Assembly: GCA_029945375.1 (NCBI GenBank)
Contig: CM057061.1
Coordinates: 1,116,001-1,180,000 of the forward strand
DNA from: Agaricus subrufescens
Lineage: Eukaryota > Basidiomycota > Agaricomycetes > Agaricales > Agaricaceae
Direction: 5' to 3'
Length of the DNA stretch: 64,000 nucleotides
Below are positions 23,805 to 36,219 of this stretch, piece by piece (position 1 is the stretch's first letter; each line of letters begins with the position of its first letter). The translations under genes were made by a program, and so were the position numbers. Under the pieces are notes generated by a model, which saw nothing but the letters and a program-made list of their open reading frames with translations, had not been told where the DNA came from and ran no database searches.

Positions 23805-24216
23805 CTCCTCAGGCATCGCAGAAAAACAACGAGATACAAGACACACTCGCATATTATGAAGATTGTACAAATTGTTATCGAGACAGGAATGGCGACCAGT
23901 AAAGTCTACTACATGCTCTCGAGTTGCTGTTATAAACAAACCAATTCGTTCTCCAGCTGTTCTGATGATAGCCTACACAGTCCTTTTTATACTGTGGAAC
24001 ATTTCCGAGTCCCTGGTTAATTACTTTCCACTACCAGGGCTTCTGATGAGCAAGGTGTATAGTAATTCGATGTTGGTCTTGCTCAACAACCGGGTGACCA
24101 TTGTCGATGGAAGGAATACGGTGGAGTCCTTTGAGTTTGTAGAAGTTTCAGCTGGACGCGTTGGAGACGAAATTGAGATACAAAACAGGAGCCATGGTTC
24201 TGGTTCACGAAACTAG
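23805..24216 (+). pseudogene. 5'-truncated DUF6534 gene (last two exons)
   Basis: The two final exons of the DUF6534 family found at 33-45 kb. The first (from 23805, after ACAG) codes L-L-R-H-R-R-K-T...H-I-M-K-I-V-Q-I-V-I-E-T-G-M-A-T. The second codes A-Y-T-V-L-F-I-L-W and L-P-G-L-L-M-S-K-V-Y-S-N-S-M-L-V-L-L-N-N-R and ends at 24216. Both frames and the splice sites between them are open. The upstream exons (W-G-P-M-N-A-A-C-D and earlier) are absent and unrelated sequence lies there. It is a fragment, probably cut by element activity. Confidence 0.75.
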
Positions 24217-25988
24217 CAGTATACTATGATTGGAATGATGGCAGTGTAAACTTGTACTAGATTTTGATTGTGTTACATGGTGATGTCGGTGTGAGGCTTG
24301 GTGATAGAAGTAGTGGCCTTGTCAACGAATATACAACTCGAAATGCCGCAGGAGTGAAGTTGTGACTACTACCCTCCATGTAGTCGTCCGGGTAAATCTC
24401 ACGCTATCGAATATTTGCTCAGGCGCTCGACTCACCCACCAGGATGTCCGAGAATGTAAAAAAAGCAAAGTATATGTTCGAAACCTACACACGCATACAC
24501 GATGCACGAGGACGTGATTTTTGGTATTCAGTTACAAAAGTAGGTAGATGATGGTCTGCGGAGTGCCGGTTTGACATTGTCAGGAAGTAAAGATCTTGTG
24601 TTTGGCGCGATGTTGTTCTCTCTTTGAAGATTCTGTATGCCGAGACGAAAGATCCGGCCCGTATACGAGTTCGATTGGAGTTTTTACGGAATGGGACGTG
24701 AAGATAGACCCGGATTGTCGTTGATTTTCATTTCGTAGTCTGTATATTATGCGCATTTGTTGTGAGAAGCGGGTTTTATGATTTGAATTGAAGCCGCATC
24801 AATCGGGGAGACTTGTCTTTGTATATGTGAATTAAATGAAAAAAGGATTATGGAAAAGATGTGTGATAAGAATGGTTTTTATGAATTCGGATGCCGAGAT
24901 TAGGCTAGGTTAAGTAAGTCTCTTGGAATGTAAGGAGCTCTAGTTTAACAAGTTGACGTTTGGGCAATGTGACTATTATTTTTTTTTTTGAGAGGCCGAA
25001 CGTCGGTGTGGAGAGAGTTGATAACCGTAAACCGAAAGGAAAAAAGAAATGGGGGTGACGGTAATTTCCTTGGAAACTTTGGTAGGGTCGTCTTGTATCC
25101 AGCCGAGAAAAAAAAATCGCATTGAAATACGGAGTTGTGAACATTTGGACATTGGGTGATTGGTACATCAAGTTGGCGTCATCCGATTCGCGTACATGTA
25201 CAATTTCGCCATTTATGGGCTTGTAAGGTGTACCAAGAGTAATATAAGAATGGGCGGAAGAAGTATAATTCGAAAGTTGTCGGTGTTAGAAGAGTTGTTG
25301 GGGGATTAATTTTTTTGGTTTTTTTTTTTTGGTGGTTTTTTTCCAATGTCAACGTAAAGTCTATCTTGTGAAATTGCCGGGATACGAATTGATTGGCTAG
25401 AGACCCTGGGGTCGTCTCTCTTGGAGCTCTCGCTTCTCCGGATATAATCTTTGCCACAATGTGGCGTAATTGAGTGCACATGCCACACTTGCATGTACCA
25501 CAGCAGCACAAGTGGGAATTTAATAGGAAAAAAAAAAAAAAAAGGACGTTTGGAAAAAAGTAAAATTCGGATTATAGTTTTGAGGTTAGTTGACACTCTT
25601 TCGACGGGTGAGCGACGATGGGCAGACAGTGACATTTCGAGGAAAAAACAACTTCCGAGGTCGGGGAGCTGCCACTTGATGACAAGAGCTGGAGCGACTC
25701 TTGTCAGGGTGAAACGGGGAGCAGCTGCCACGGTGCAGAGGACGTCGGAGGCAGACATTAATTAAACAGGCAGCACGTGAGGTGGGCGGCGGCTGTTGAG
25801 AGCAGGCCGGGGAGGAGAGCGGCGACGTGGGACGCAGATCAGATGGGGATCAGCGATGACCACGGCGGCGGGGGGATCGGTGACAGCGGTGAGGAGGAGC
25901 GCAGGAGGATCGCGGGCCGGGGTGTTTGGTTGTTTACGTGGGGGATCTGAGATGGGATAAGAAAGTGGCAGGCGCGCGGGGGTTCGCT
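24217..25988. other. No gene; upstream region of the Hsf1-type gene
   Basis: 1.8 kb without a supported ORF. It contains poly-T and poly-A runs near 24980, 25320 and 25530 and becomes GC-rich towards 25989. Probably promoter and long 5' UTR of the heat-shock factor gene. No heat-shock element could be called with confidence. Confidence 0.45.
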
Positions 25989-28397
25989 ATGGATTCGTAC
26001 CACCACCAGGCCTGGGACTATCCCAACCTCAACATCGCCTCGCTCTCCGTCGCCTCCCCGCCCGCCCTCTCCCCCGCCACCCCGCTCTCCCCCTACCATG
26101 CCCTCCACCAGCCCCCCGCCTTCAACTTCGACCACGCCCCCTTTGATGACCGCCCCGCCCCCTCCTCCCGCCCCTCCACCTCCGCCGGCCCCAACGCACC
26201 CCGCCCAGCCCCCGCCGCCCTCCTCAACCCCCCGCACCCCGCAAACGCTCCGCCTCCGCCGCCGCCTCCACCCTCGCCCACGTCGACGAGGCCCTCTACG
26301 ACGACCCCCCACCCCACGCCACTGCCCCCCTCGATCTCCCCACGCCCTCCGAAGACCACGAGATGCGCAGCCCCATTGATGGCAGTGGCAGCACCAGTGG
26401 CGCAGAGGACGGCCTCACCTTCCCCACCTCGTCCCTCCAGGACGCCTCCCGCCCCGGCCTGGGCTCCGCCGGCCTCCCCCTCGGCATGGCGGGCAGCATG
26501 AACATCCTCGGCAAGCCCATGGCCACCAACAACTTTGTCACCAAGCTCTATCAGTCAGTCCCCCCTGCCGAGTTTTCTTTACGTTAATCTCACTCTTCAC
26601 ATCCTTCACCCCAGAATGATCAGCGACCCCAAATCCGCCCATTTCATTGCCTGGACAGAGCTCGGCACCTCCTTTGTCGTGTCCAATGTCGGCGAGTTCA
26701 GCAGGAGCATCCTCGGGTCCCACTTCAAGCACAACAACGTGAGTCTCTCCATCCCTCCGCGTGGTCCCCCTCCTCACCCCGTCTCGGCCCAGTTCTCGAG
26801 TTTTGTACGTCAGCTCAACATGTACGGCTTCCACAAAATTAATCGCGTATGCCACCTCCACCCACCCACACACCTGCCTCACCCTTCTAATTCTTTTTTT
26901 TCTCCCACCAGACACCTCGTGCCCAACGTACTTCCACTGACGCTCAAACTTGGGAGTTTTCTCATCACAAGTTTCTCCGCGGCCGGCCGGATCTGCTTGA
27001 CGAAATCAAGCGCAAGGCTCTCGAACCTGATCCTACCGTCAAGCACCGTGTAGAGCTCCCCGGTGAGGTAAACCTTTTGATAGCCTTTGCCTTTTTTGCC
27101 CCTCCCTAACGGCTCCGACTCTCCCATCAGGTCGCCGCGCAATTAGGCGCAATGAGAGATGAAAATAGACGGATGTGGGAGCAGCTCAGCATGGAGAGAA
27201 AAAAGGTTGACAAACTCGTCGGTGTTGTCAATCGACTATGGGACATGGTCCAGAAGGTCTTCCCTGGCAATGGTAGGGTCTCCCCACTCTTCCTTGCCTT
27301 GCCCTGACCCGATCCTGACTTCCCTAGTCCCTCCATTCCCCACAGACATGTTCTCCGACCTCGGTAACGCTGGTGACAATCCAAATATCTACATTACCTC
27401 CCCCACCACGCCCTCGAGATACCCGCCGCCCCTCTCCATCAATTTCAATCAATCCCTCCAATCCATCCAGAGTCCCAGCTCCAGCCCGACCAGCACCGAC
27501 TTTCCCCACTCCCATCACCCTCATTCATCTCTCTCCCGCCAGCACAGCTTCCAGCATGTCGGCTTTGGTCCTGGTGCGCAGCCTTCGAACAGCTCGGCCC
27601 TCCCTACTGATGGCTCGGACACCGCCAACGCTTCCTCTCCGTCTGCAATGGAAGGCGTCTATGAGGACGACTCAGGGTCCGCCAGTGGTCTCAATGGAAC
27701 ACAGGCTTCAGGACCGCGAGGAAGCGCTGGTGTGAAACGGCCACGTTTATCGACCGACGAAAACGGCATGACGGCAATGGGCGGGCTGGGCGTGAACGTC
27801 AACATGAATGGATACCATCATCATATGGTTGTAGGTCATCGCGCGCAATACGCCGCTGCCGCACGTCCTCCCCATCAACATCATCTGGCTGGCGATGTTT
27901 CAACTGTTTCATCACCTGGCACAACAGCTCCTCCATCTTCGTTACTCGGTATGCCAGGTATCACCGTCACTGGCGGTGTCGGTGGCGTGAAAAAAAATAG
28001 TCGAGCAAGGAGTGACAGTGCCCCTCTCGGCCCTTACAGTTACGCTTCCTCTGGAACTGGTAACCCAGCATCTGGAGGAAATCTCGGCGTCGGCTCGAGT
28101 TGGCTAGGCGGTCGTCCGCGTAGCGGAAGTGGCTTGGTAACCGTTTCCCGCCCTGGCACCGGTAATAACATTGGTATGGGCATTGGAAGGAACATGGGCA
28201 ATTTGAGCAGCTTGGCTAGTATCAACAGCCCACCTTCGTCTAATGCCAACGTTGTCGGGCAACAAACTGGAAACGGAACTGGACCTAATGGGGAGGCTTC
28301 AACGCAGGGCCCCGGTGGTCCTGCAAATACTGCGTCGGCTGGCAGTGCTAATTCACTGATGTCGGGTTCTGTTGTGTCGGATGGAAGTGGGCGATGA
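25989..28397 (+). CDS. Heat-shock factor type transcription factor
   Basis: Six exons: 25989-26553, 26615-26738, 26793-26846, 26912-27067, 27131-27272 and 27328-28397 (or 27346). The N-terminus is Pro/Ala-rich. The HSF DNA-binding domain spans exons 1-4: F-V-T-K-L-Y-Q-M-I, H-F-I-A-W, S-F-V-V, I-L-G-S-H-F-K-H-N-N-F-S-S-F-V-R-Q-L-N-M-Y-G-F-H-K. Exon 5 carries the heptad trimerisation helix (M-R-D-E-N-R-R-M-W-E-Q-L). A Ser/Gly-rich activation tail follows with K-R-P-R-L-S and R-A-R-S-D-S-A-P-L. It should act in the nucleus on nGAAn elements. The frame shifts by one base in exon 1 near the C run 26228-26233: the start of the exon and the DNA-binding domain are in different frames, and one extra C would join them. 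A base-call error in a homopolymer is likeliest; a real lesion is possible. Confidence 0.9.
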
Positions 28398-29157
28398 TCA
28401 TACCTCGGATCTCCATTTGCTAACTCATGGACCATGTGCTCTGACGTTTTCTTTTTGCTTATAGACGTGAGAGAGAGGGGAGGAAACGCCTCTCTAACAT
28501 CACCTTGTTTTCTCTCTTCTTGCTTCTCGATTGTGTCTCTGCTGTTTTATCTCTTTATGCACCGCTCAACCCCCCTCACTTCTGCCGTGTCAAATATCCT
28601 TTTGTTTTCTCATGACCCTGACTGTTCTATGCCCCTTCACGACTTACTCGTTTTACGATTTATACCCCCGCCCAATCTTTGACGACGGATATAACAAGCA
28701 AAGAATCAACGTCTCGAAGGTCTCAAATATTAAAGCTAGCATCTTTTGCAATGTATATACACTGTCTTGCTTCACATCACGCTTTGTTGTAAAGCCGTTT
28801 CACCGCAGAGCCCACTTTGTTTCCATCTTTTACATAACCCAAAAAATTCTGCTTTTTTTTGTCGTCATGTTACATTGTTACATATAGACAGTTTTTTTGG
28901 CTCTGGCGCTTTGATTGCAATTCTCTCTCTCTCCTTTTTTTCTTTTACCCCTATATATAGATGGCTTTGCTCTCGTTTTCGACGCTTCTTCGACTTGTTG
29001 ACCTAGGTACATATACCACATTTCCCAAAACCCCTCTCTTCATCAAGGACAGCACACCACTAACTACAAGGTTTGATATGTACACTGCATAGAACAGCCT
29101 ATAAAAAAAAAGAAAAAAGAAAAAAAAAACTGACAGACCGAAGTTTGGAAACTCGCA
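28398..29157. other. No gene; convergent 3' ends
   Basis: T-rich 3' flank of the Hsf1-type gene running into the 3' end of the minus-strand DJ-1/PfpI gene. No supported ORF. Confidence 0.45.
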
Positions 29158-30050
29158 TCAAGCCGACTCGGGTGGTGCGAAAGGGTCATTTTTCGGATCA
29201 GTGGTTCTGGTGTATTCTAAGATTTGAGAGATGTAATCTGCGATGGGTGGACCGTATTCGTTTGAGATGAGGGCGAAGATGCCGTCGAGGCCGGCGCTGA
29301 CGCCTGAGGTGGTCCAGAGTTTGATTTGTTTGGTTGTTGTTGTGGTTGTGAGGGGTAGGGAGAGGGTGGTGTGTACCCAACGGGCTTGGGATTCCCAGAG
29401 GACGTTTGGGTGTTCGTCTTTGGCGCGTTCGAGAGCTCGTTTGTTGGTTGTGGCGTTGACACCGTCTAGAATTCCTTTTAGTTGTCCTCCCTCCGTGGGA
29501 GTGGTGATAGTATTATCGCGAATTCGAGATCGGGCGAGTAAGATTGATCCTGTGCACACCGTAAAAATACCTTTTAGATTTCGGATACGACTATCATCAG
29601 AGAAGAAGTTGTTGAGATAATCGATTATGGGGGACCAGTTTGATTTGGCGTGTTGGGCGGTGCCGAAACCGCCGGGGATGAAGAGGATGTGGATGGGTGA
29701 GGGAGGGGGGGAGGTGAATGTGTGGGTTGGGATGATTTGTTGTTCGAAGGGGATGGTTGATGGGGTTGGGGATATGGTGTCTGTTGAGGGTGGGAGAGTG
29801 GATATTGGGGAGAGGGTTGAGGAGAGGATGGATAGTTGGAGAGGGAGGGAGGGGTAGAGGCGTTTGATTGTGTTTAGGGCGTCGAGGGGACCGAAGACGT
29901 CTAGAGCTTGGAAGTTGGGGAAGAGGATGAGAGCGAAGTGGAGAGGGAGATCGGCTTTTTTGTATAGGGTGGTGGTGAGATACTGATGATATGCGTTATT
30001 TTGTTTGCGTGCTTACAGATGGGTTTGGTTAGAGGTGGAGGAGATGCCAT
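29158..30050 (-). CDS. DJ-1/PfpI (class I glutamine amidotransferase-like) protein
   Basis: Two exons: 30050-30017, then 29954-29158 after a 62-bp GTAAGC...AG intron. 276 residues. The N-terminus reads L-H-F-A-L-I-L-F-P-N-F-Q-A-L-D-V-F-G-P-L-D-A-L, the first strand and helix of the fold. F-I-P-G-G-F-G-T follows, then the nucleophile elbow T-V-C-T-G-S with the cysteine at about residue 145, and T-T-S-G-V-S-A-G-L-D-G. A closer acceptor at 29983 would leave the wrong frame. Family members act in oxidative or carbonyl stress or as hydrolases and amidases; substrate cannot be told. Cytosolic by lack of targeting signals. Intact. Confidence 0.85.
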
Positions 30051-31137
30051 TGAGTGGTGCTCTTGTTTTAGATCTGTAGAGTTTCGTTGGAAGTGATTAA
30101 GGAGTATGGATTGATGATAATCAGTATTTTTACCAAATATGTGAGAACTGGGATAAGATATATTTATTTATATACAACACATGTTCACTTACCGAGGACT
30201 TGCTGTTTCCAGGAACGGAATAGGCGTATCTCTGACGACTACCAACTTGTTTGACAACTCGTTTTTGAATTCTTTTTGATCCCTCGTGGTTGTTGTTATG
30301 AGACCCCGGGTTTGATTGCGAAAGAGTCAATTTATTAGCAAACATCAATCAAGTGTTGGTTTTTTGATGTATGAATTTTTTTCTAATGGCGTTAATGAGT
30401 TAATAAAAAAAGAACTTTATCAAGTTGAAATGAACACATGGGGAAAGTAAAGGCCACTTTATCATCTGGTTGAGTCTACGCGTTCGTTATATCGGATATC
30501 GAAAAACCCCTCACTCGTGTTGAGAGTAGGTATCACGTTTGAGAACAAAGGTCCGCGCCGTGCCGAGGAGCGAAATTCTCGTGTCAGAAGAAGTTTTGAA
30601 TTCCGATTGTAAGAGGTGATGTTGAGTGACACATGCATTATAAAAAAAGATTTTTTTTTTTTCAGATTTGACAGAGGTCTATCAAAACTTCACTTCGAAC
30701 ATACTTCGAACATGCGCCACTTGTCGTTCTATTTTTGACGACTCTGCCTCTCTCGGTGGTTGGAAACTTGGGTCTCGTTGAGGTTTGTTGGTGGCGTCTT
30801 TGTCATAGTAGGACACCTGGTAATCAAATTCGGCACAAAGAAATTGCAGCTCGGTAGTGGAGGGGGGGGGGGGGGGGTCAAAGAAGAGCACGTCTTCATA
30901 TTTATGGCTGATACTAGAACGTTTAAGACGGGTTTGGTGTGTGAGCAAGGAGTACCTTCTCCAGGTTAAGTGGCGTAAGCTAGAGTCAGTGCCACAAGTC
31001 GGCAGTAAGGTTGCTAGCCCATCTAGAGGGTTATACGAGGTTTGATCATATGTGGAATCAACTCAGCACCACCACGCGTGGACATCGTTGATCAGATGAT
31101 GCTTCGTCTATAGGATAGATCGAGGAAAAAAGACATT
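30051..31137. other. No supported gene; poly-G run
   Basis: Only short, unsupported ORFs. A run of 16 G lies at 30862-30877. The stretch separates the core-like genes from the tandem array. Confidence 0.4.
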
Positions 31138-32559
31138 CAGTCTATTTTTACGAATGTATCACGCGATAAATATAACCCACGCCATAAAAGTCGGAGAGAC
31201 GGCTGTCAACACCCCCGCCCAGAACATCTTTTTGACCAAAATCGTTCCGGCACCAGTCTTGAAACTGGAAAGTCAGAACTACGTGCATCTATTCCTCCAC
31301 TGCGGAGACACAAGTTAGAGGGCCTGGGTAGCTGTTGACTTGAAGTAGACGATACACCAGTCATTTTGACCGCAAAACCCGAGAAGCCTAATTCGATATC
31401 GTCCGCGTCCGTATCGGCCAGCAAATACAACAAGTTTCTGATGGTATCGTTAATGCAACAGGAGTTGTTGCGCTACTATGTAGCTGCAACGTCACGTTTG
31501 AAGTTGATCAGAAAGCGGCATATACCCTTGAATTCTGGCTCGCTTTGGGAGACTTTTACCACCATCTAGTCATTATCCCACCGGTAATCAAGGAGACAGT
31601 GGGGTGTGTCACCGCAATGACGCACGAGAAGGTGATATACCAGAGGAGACAGAAGTTATGTGGCTGAGTCATGATGTTGATTAATGTTGATCATTTTGGT
31701 CGGACACGCCGTCGTCTCACACATACACAACTCTTAGATCGAAAGTCGCTTTCATCTTTATGAGCCCTAGGACTCCTGGAGGAAATTCCTAGTTTTACTC
31801 GCTGATGCATGACCTGCGTTCCCCTCCTTCCGACTGAGGATTGTTCTTTGCCTCGATTCGAGGGCACACTAGACCAGCTCGGAAAATCTCTAAATCAACT
31901 TGACTACACTATTTCCTTCGCAAGCTCGCATGCAATCAGGTTTGTTTAACTGCAGATATGGCGTTGGAACGAAGTTGATTGATCTCCCTGCAAAGTTTAT
32001 CATCTATCTCTCGCATTCCCTCCAAGCGAACATAGGTCAGCTCTCACTCGCTTACTCTAGTCTGCTATTATATCACGCCACTATGGCCTCACTCCTCAGT
32101 ATGGTACATCGCTACTCTTGGACTACATCAAATCGTTTCTGTTGCTTGAAATAAGCATCCGCCAACTGGCGCCTAGGTGAGAAAGATTTCCGCTTGGCAA
32201 AGAGCTTAAGAAAAAAACTGAAAGAAAAACCCAAACATTCCCAAGCGCACTCCAAGAGAACCTATAACATTTTGTTCATCATCTTCGAAATTCATCTCTA
32301 TCATCTTCAGTTCCACTATCATCATTAAGTGATCAGGAACGCAGGCAGAGATCTTCGAAGCCTGATGGATCATACTTCTAGCTCCAAAATGCGGTGATGG
32401 TAGCGGCAAACAGGTATACTCAGACTGAAAGCAGGTAGTTCGTTACACGGGAGCAATGGGTCCATGCCTTTGGCACGATCCTTATCACTAATATGGTTGC
32501 AAAGTCGTCGCTCATTTCGCGCGAACACTCGGGTCATTTAGCGCAGTAAATGAATCAGA

Positions 32560-32650
32560 GGAGAACGTATGACGATAAACAGAATCAACATGCCAAGGGC
32601 AGCAAGGCAAACAAGGCCACCGGCGATGCCACCAATAACGGGACCATAAC
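32560..32650 (-). pseudogene. Relic of a single-TM surface-protein gene (TM exon)
   Basis: On the minus strand this codes G-P-V-I-G-G-I-A-G-G-L-V-C-L-A-A-L-G-M-L, matching the TM helix of the intact gene at 46216-47766. The following splice donor is changed (ATACGT for GTACGT). Weaker counterparts lie near 37435-37490 and 43335-43395 in cassettes B and C. Each cassette therefore also carries an older relic of this family 5' of its DUF6534 gene. Confidence 0.65.
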
Positions 32651-33127
32651 GTTCTCCTCGTTGTCATGATTAGCTTCGACGCGCAATTTTGATTGCATAC
32701 TCCACTAATAAAAATAGATATCTTCAAAGCTTGACGCATATAGTGACTCTTGCTTGTGGCAGTATGATAACAGCAAACCGGTATGATCATTTAGACCTAA
32801 AGTAACTCATTGGTAAGTGAGTCTGTTACTCATCCCCAAACAGGTGTGGGGATAGCTAGCTACGGAGGCACTAGCTTGAGAAACATACGTTATATGTTAA
32901 GAAGCATTGGGAATCAAGGACTAATAAGAATTGATGTACCTGTCATTGTTGGTTGCATATATATTTTTGGGTATTATATATGTCTCTCAGTGAGGTATAA
33001 CCCACTTCTTTTTCCCGTTGATCATCCAACATTACCTCTTTTTCAATCGGGATTTGCATGTACGTTATGTTTCATTGAGGCTCTTCTTCGATCTCTGATA
33101 AAGGATTAACATCATTCAGACACAACT

Positions 33128-34436
33128 ATGAATCCAGCCTTGGTCTGTCACTCAGATGTTTTAAGAGGCCTGGTTTATATTCATGAGGGACGGCTGTAGT
33201 TGTTCGGCCTTTCCTTTGACTTGATGTTTTTCGGCATTTTGACGGCTCAAGTCTGTAAGTGCTCCTCTGGTGATTATCTCTTACCTGGGTTCAGCGACGT
33301 ACACCCAGACTTCTATTATATTTCATTTCCTAATGACAGGATAATACTCAAACTTGCCGTTATCTGGGTTTATCTGGTAGGAGTAGCTCAAACAGGGCTG
33401 ACTTTATTGGATAATTATGACTCGTTCTCAGTGGTGCGAGATCTGGTTGAACGTCAACGTAAAAATGACCCCGGACTTGCAGCCGAAGTCAAGTATCTTA
33501 TCCCAGGAGATCATTTATCGCTTTCAATAACGGCATTTATAGGAGCTGGTACGCGATGATTTTGGAGCCACAAAGCATTGGCTGACAACGCTCCATCTAG
33601 TGGCAATTGTGATCCAATCACTCTATGCACATAGGATATACTTGATCTCCAAGAAACGCTGGCTTGCCATAATCATTGTTTGTGTGAGTCATTGGCATCC
33701 TTCATAGTACTCGGTAATTATAATATTCTAATAGATGTCATTTGGTCAATTGGGTAGCGGTATAATAGGCGCCGTGTGCTTTAGAAGTGAAACATCTTCT
33801 GGACCTATCCAGATTTGGCCCCGACCCCTCCAGCTGAGTGCGTCACTGTGCACTTGGGGATTCAGAGTGGTAAGTATTATATTTTCCCTTTTTCTCGATG
33901 TCATCTATATAGAGATATAGGTATGGGGCCCCATGAATGCTGCCTGCGACTTGACCATCACCGTTTGTATGGTCGCTTTTGTGAGTAGAATCAACATATT
34001 TACCGGATTTGTTTCTCTAAGAGACACTCAACAGCTCCTCAAACATCATAAAAAGACCTCAAGGCATAGGACACGTTCACATATCATGAAAATTGTACAA
34101 ATTATTGTCGAGACGGGAATGGCAACAGGTGTGGCTCAACATATCCATATTCTCTGAATTAATTGGCTGAAACACATTATAGCCATTCTAATGACAATAT
34201 ACACGATCCTATTCATTTTCGGAACTGAAGTTGCATTCATTCAGGCTGGAAATTTCTTCCCGCTACCAGGGCTTATGATGAGCAAGGTATATAGCAACTC
34301 GATGCTAATCCTTCTCAACAACCGGGCGACCATCTCCAATGGAAGGAATGCAGTAGAATCTTTCAGAATTGTAGAAGTAATATCCGCACAAGGTCTCAAA
34401 GACGATATTGAGTTGCGAACTAGGGGCCTAGAATGA
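33128..34436 (+). CDS. DUF6534 membrane protein A
   Basis: Exons 33200-33254, 33309-33548, 33601-33683, 33735-33869, 33921-33980, 34035-34128 and 34183-34436 join in frame. A 5' piece (33128-33142, M-N-P-A-L) precedes either a 57-bp GT...TAG intron or an in-frame TAG (33197-33199). The model gives 311 residues with about seven hydrophobic segments: F-G-I-L-T-A-Q-V-Y, F-P-N-D-R, L-Y-A-H-R-I-Y, S-K-K-R-W, the signature M-K-I-V-Q-I-I-V-E-T-G and L-P-G-L-M-M-S-K-V-Y-S-N-S-M-L. DUF6534 proteins are expanded in agaricomycetes and predicted to sit in membranes; function unknown. Exon lengths match paralogs B and C almost exactly. Confidence 0.85.
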
Positions 34437-34867
34437 ACATGCGGGCATAGTATCTGTCATTGAATAATGACAAGATATCAGTATATAAAGTAACGTGTAA
34501 ATTTGTACGGTCCCGTCAAACTTCCCAGCCTGGCTCGAGGAGGTCTAGAAAAGAGTGGCCGAACCATAATTCAATATTGAACAGTGGAAGTTCGACCAAT
34601 CAAGAGTTTTTTGAGCCATTTACTTGCCCGAGTTAGATATGATTCATCAACCATTACATCTCCTTCGCCTCCAGGCTTGGCCGGCCATACAAATCTGACA
34701 GACCAAAAATTATCTGCGACCTTGACCCACTGTTCTCAGGGATGTTTGTACTCAAGGCATGCCCAGACAAGGCTTGACGGACGCCAACATCGAGCACCAT
34801 AATAATATTTGCAATAGTCCACAACTATACGACAATCCAGTCTCATGGGCCACTCAAGTGATGATTA
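34437..34867. other. No gene; spacer
   Basis: Between DUF6534 A and the first single-TM pseudogene. Unlike B and C, it lacks the shared A-rich 3' block of those copies. Confidence 0.4.
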
Positions 34868-36219
34868 AATGCTAGTACCACCATAGGCATCGTCATCCTG
34901 TACCACACTACGTGCATTCTCTTGCCTATTGCTAGTCACTTTAGACTGATCACGAAGCTCAGGTGTCGATGTGGATGGGTGCCCGCCAGCAGCGGAATGA
35001 CTGACCAGGGTCAGCTACAGCAATGTCGTATGTCGCACCACCACCAAATTGTTGATTGGTGTATGCGCGCTGAACTTGATATACCCGGGTAGCCTCTTGG
35101 TATCCTCCGGCAGCAGCATGATAGTCATGACCATAAGTTGCATGGGGCCATAAGCCTGGGATTGTATAGAGAAGGGGTGTTGGAATTGAAGAACTCGGAA
35201 TGACAGAAGTCATTACCAATGATTGTATTGCGGTGGTTGCGCTTACGAAGTCGTTGCTAGGGTTGCACAGATATCTCGAGTCAGTAAATGTGGTAAGGAA
35301 ATAAATAGAGAACGTACGAGGATGAACAAAATCAACATACCGACACCCTACACCCTACCCCTCACACATTTCCACTACCTCTTCTCGTACTCCTTCCCCT
35401 ACTGCTTCTCCTGGCACTAGTTCCGGTGTCCAAGTTAGTCCTGTTGTTAGTGGTGTCGCTGGTGGTCTTGTCGGCATTACTGTCCTTGGCCTGGGGAGAA
35501 TGAAGGTGTGGGTTGACTGATGGGGAACAAGAGCAATGAATCAAAGGCCGAGAATGAAAAAAGGTGAAGCGTGCAGTGGACGTTTGGGAGTCGGAAGATG
35601 CAGAGGGGATAGAAGTTGAGGTCGAGGTGGAAGGTAAGGTCGAGGTTGAGGTTGAGATAGGCGTGGATGAGGTGGAGTATGGTGCTGCAGAAGTGGCAGG
35701 AGGCGCTTCGGAGGCAGTGGTTTGTGGTTGGAGTGCTTGAGAGGTTGTTCGAGGGGGGCTATAGCTACCACCGGCACTCACACCGGCACCACCCACACCC
35801 ACACCATTGTCGTCGCCCTTGGGGGGTGCGCCAGTATTTCCATTGTCCACCACTACTTGGAGGCTGGGTATAGATTGAGGAGCAATATCCAGTCTATTTC
35901 TACAGGTGTATCATGGGATACCATCGCTGCCATTCTGATCACCACCGTCGGTTGTAGATCAAATGAGGATGACTCAGAGGACAGGCGGAGATGGGATCAC
36001 GCACCATTGTTGAGGGGGGAACCAGTGACAGTCAGAGGGCAGGGCCTGGCCGGAGTACTTGACGGTTGAGAGGTCGTCCGAGGGGGGCCATCGCCGCCCT
36101 AGCACTCGCGCCCGCACCACCTGCACCAACACAATTGCCGTTGGCCTTGGGGGGTGTGCCAGCATTGCTATTGTCGTCACTACTTGTAGGTTGGGTATAG
36201 ACTGAGGAGGAGCGATGTT
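34868..36219 (-). pseudogene. Single-TM surface-protein gene, copy A (broken)
   Basis: Homolog of the intact gene at 46216-47766. It keeps the C-terminal V-Q-D-D-D-A-Y-G-G end at 34868-34900, has lost about 290 bp of the tail region near 35150, carries an inverted stalk/TM segment (35339-35489), and holds a Ser/Thr-rich stalk (35560-35800). A second partial copy of the exon-2 region lies at 35880-36200. It is cut off where cassette B starts. The minus-strand frame 35853-35362 stays open through part of the inverted segment but codes no TM helix. Confidence 0.75.
35339..35489 (+). other. Inverted stalk/TM exon segment, copy A
   Basis: 151 bp reading on the plus strand what copy C (46986-47137) reads on the minus strand, including G-G-L-V-G-I codons of the TM helix. 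Flanks on both sides are in normal orientation. In copy C the segment ends carry CCAA and TTGG, a tiny inverted repeat. Confidence 0.8.

Larger units (their letters stand above)
31138..36219. repeat. Tandem cassette A (about 5.1 kb)
   Basis: First of three cassettes that each start CAG-[TC]-CTATTTTTAC...CACGCGATAAATATAAC, carry a (+) DUF6534 gene and end in a (-) single-TM surface-protein gene. Cassettes A and B end at the same truncation point (GGTTGGGTATAGACTGAGGA and its like) inside the single-TM gene, where the next cassette starts. Confidence 0.8.

Noticed and set aside
25839..26359. Gly-rich minus-strand ORFs over the first heat-shock factor exon
   Set aside because: Low-complexity antisense of a GC-rich coding exon.
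29983..30016. 34-bp intron in the DJ-1/PfpI gene
   Set aside because: Gives the wrong frame; a 62-bp intron ending at 29955 joins the exons correctly.
30862..30877. G16 run as a G-quadruplex or regulatory site
   Set aside because: A plain homopolymer with no nearby gene to link it to.
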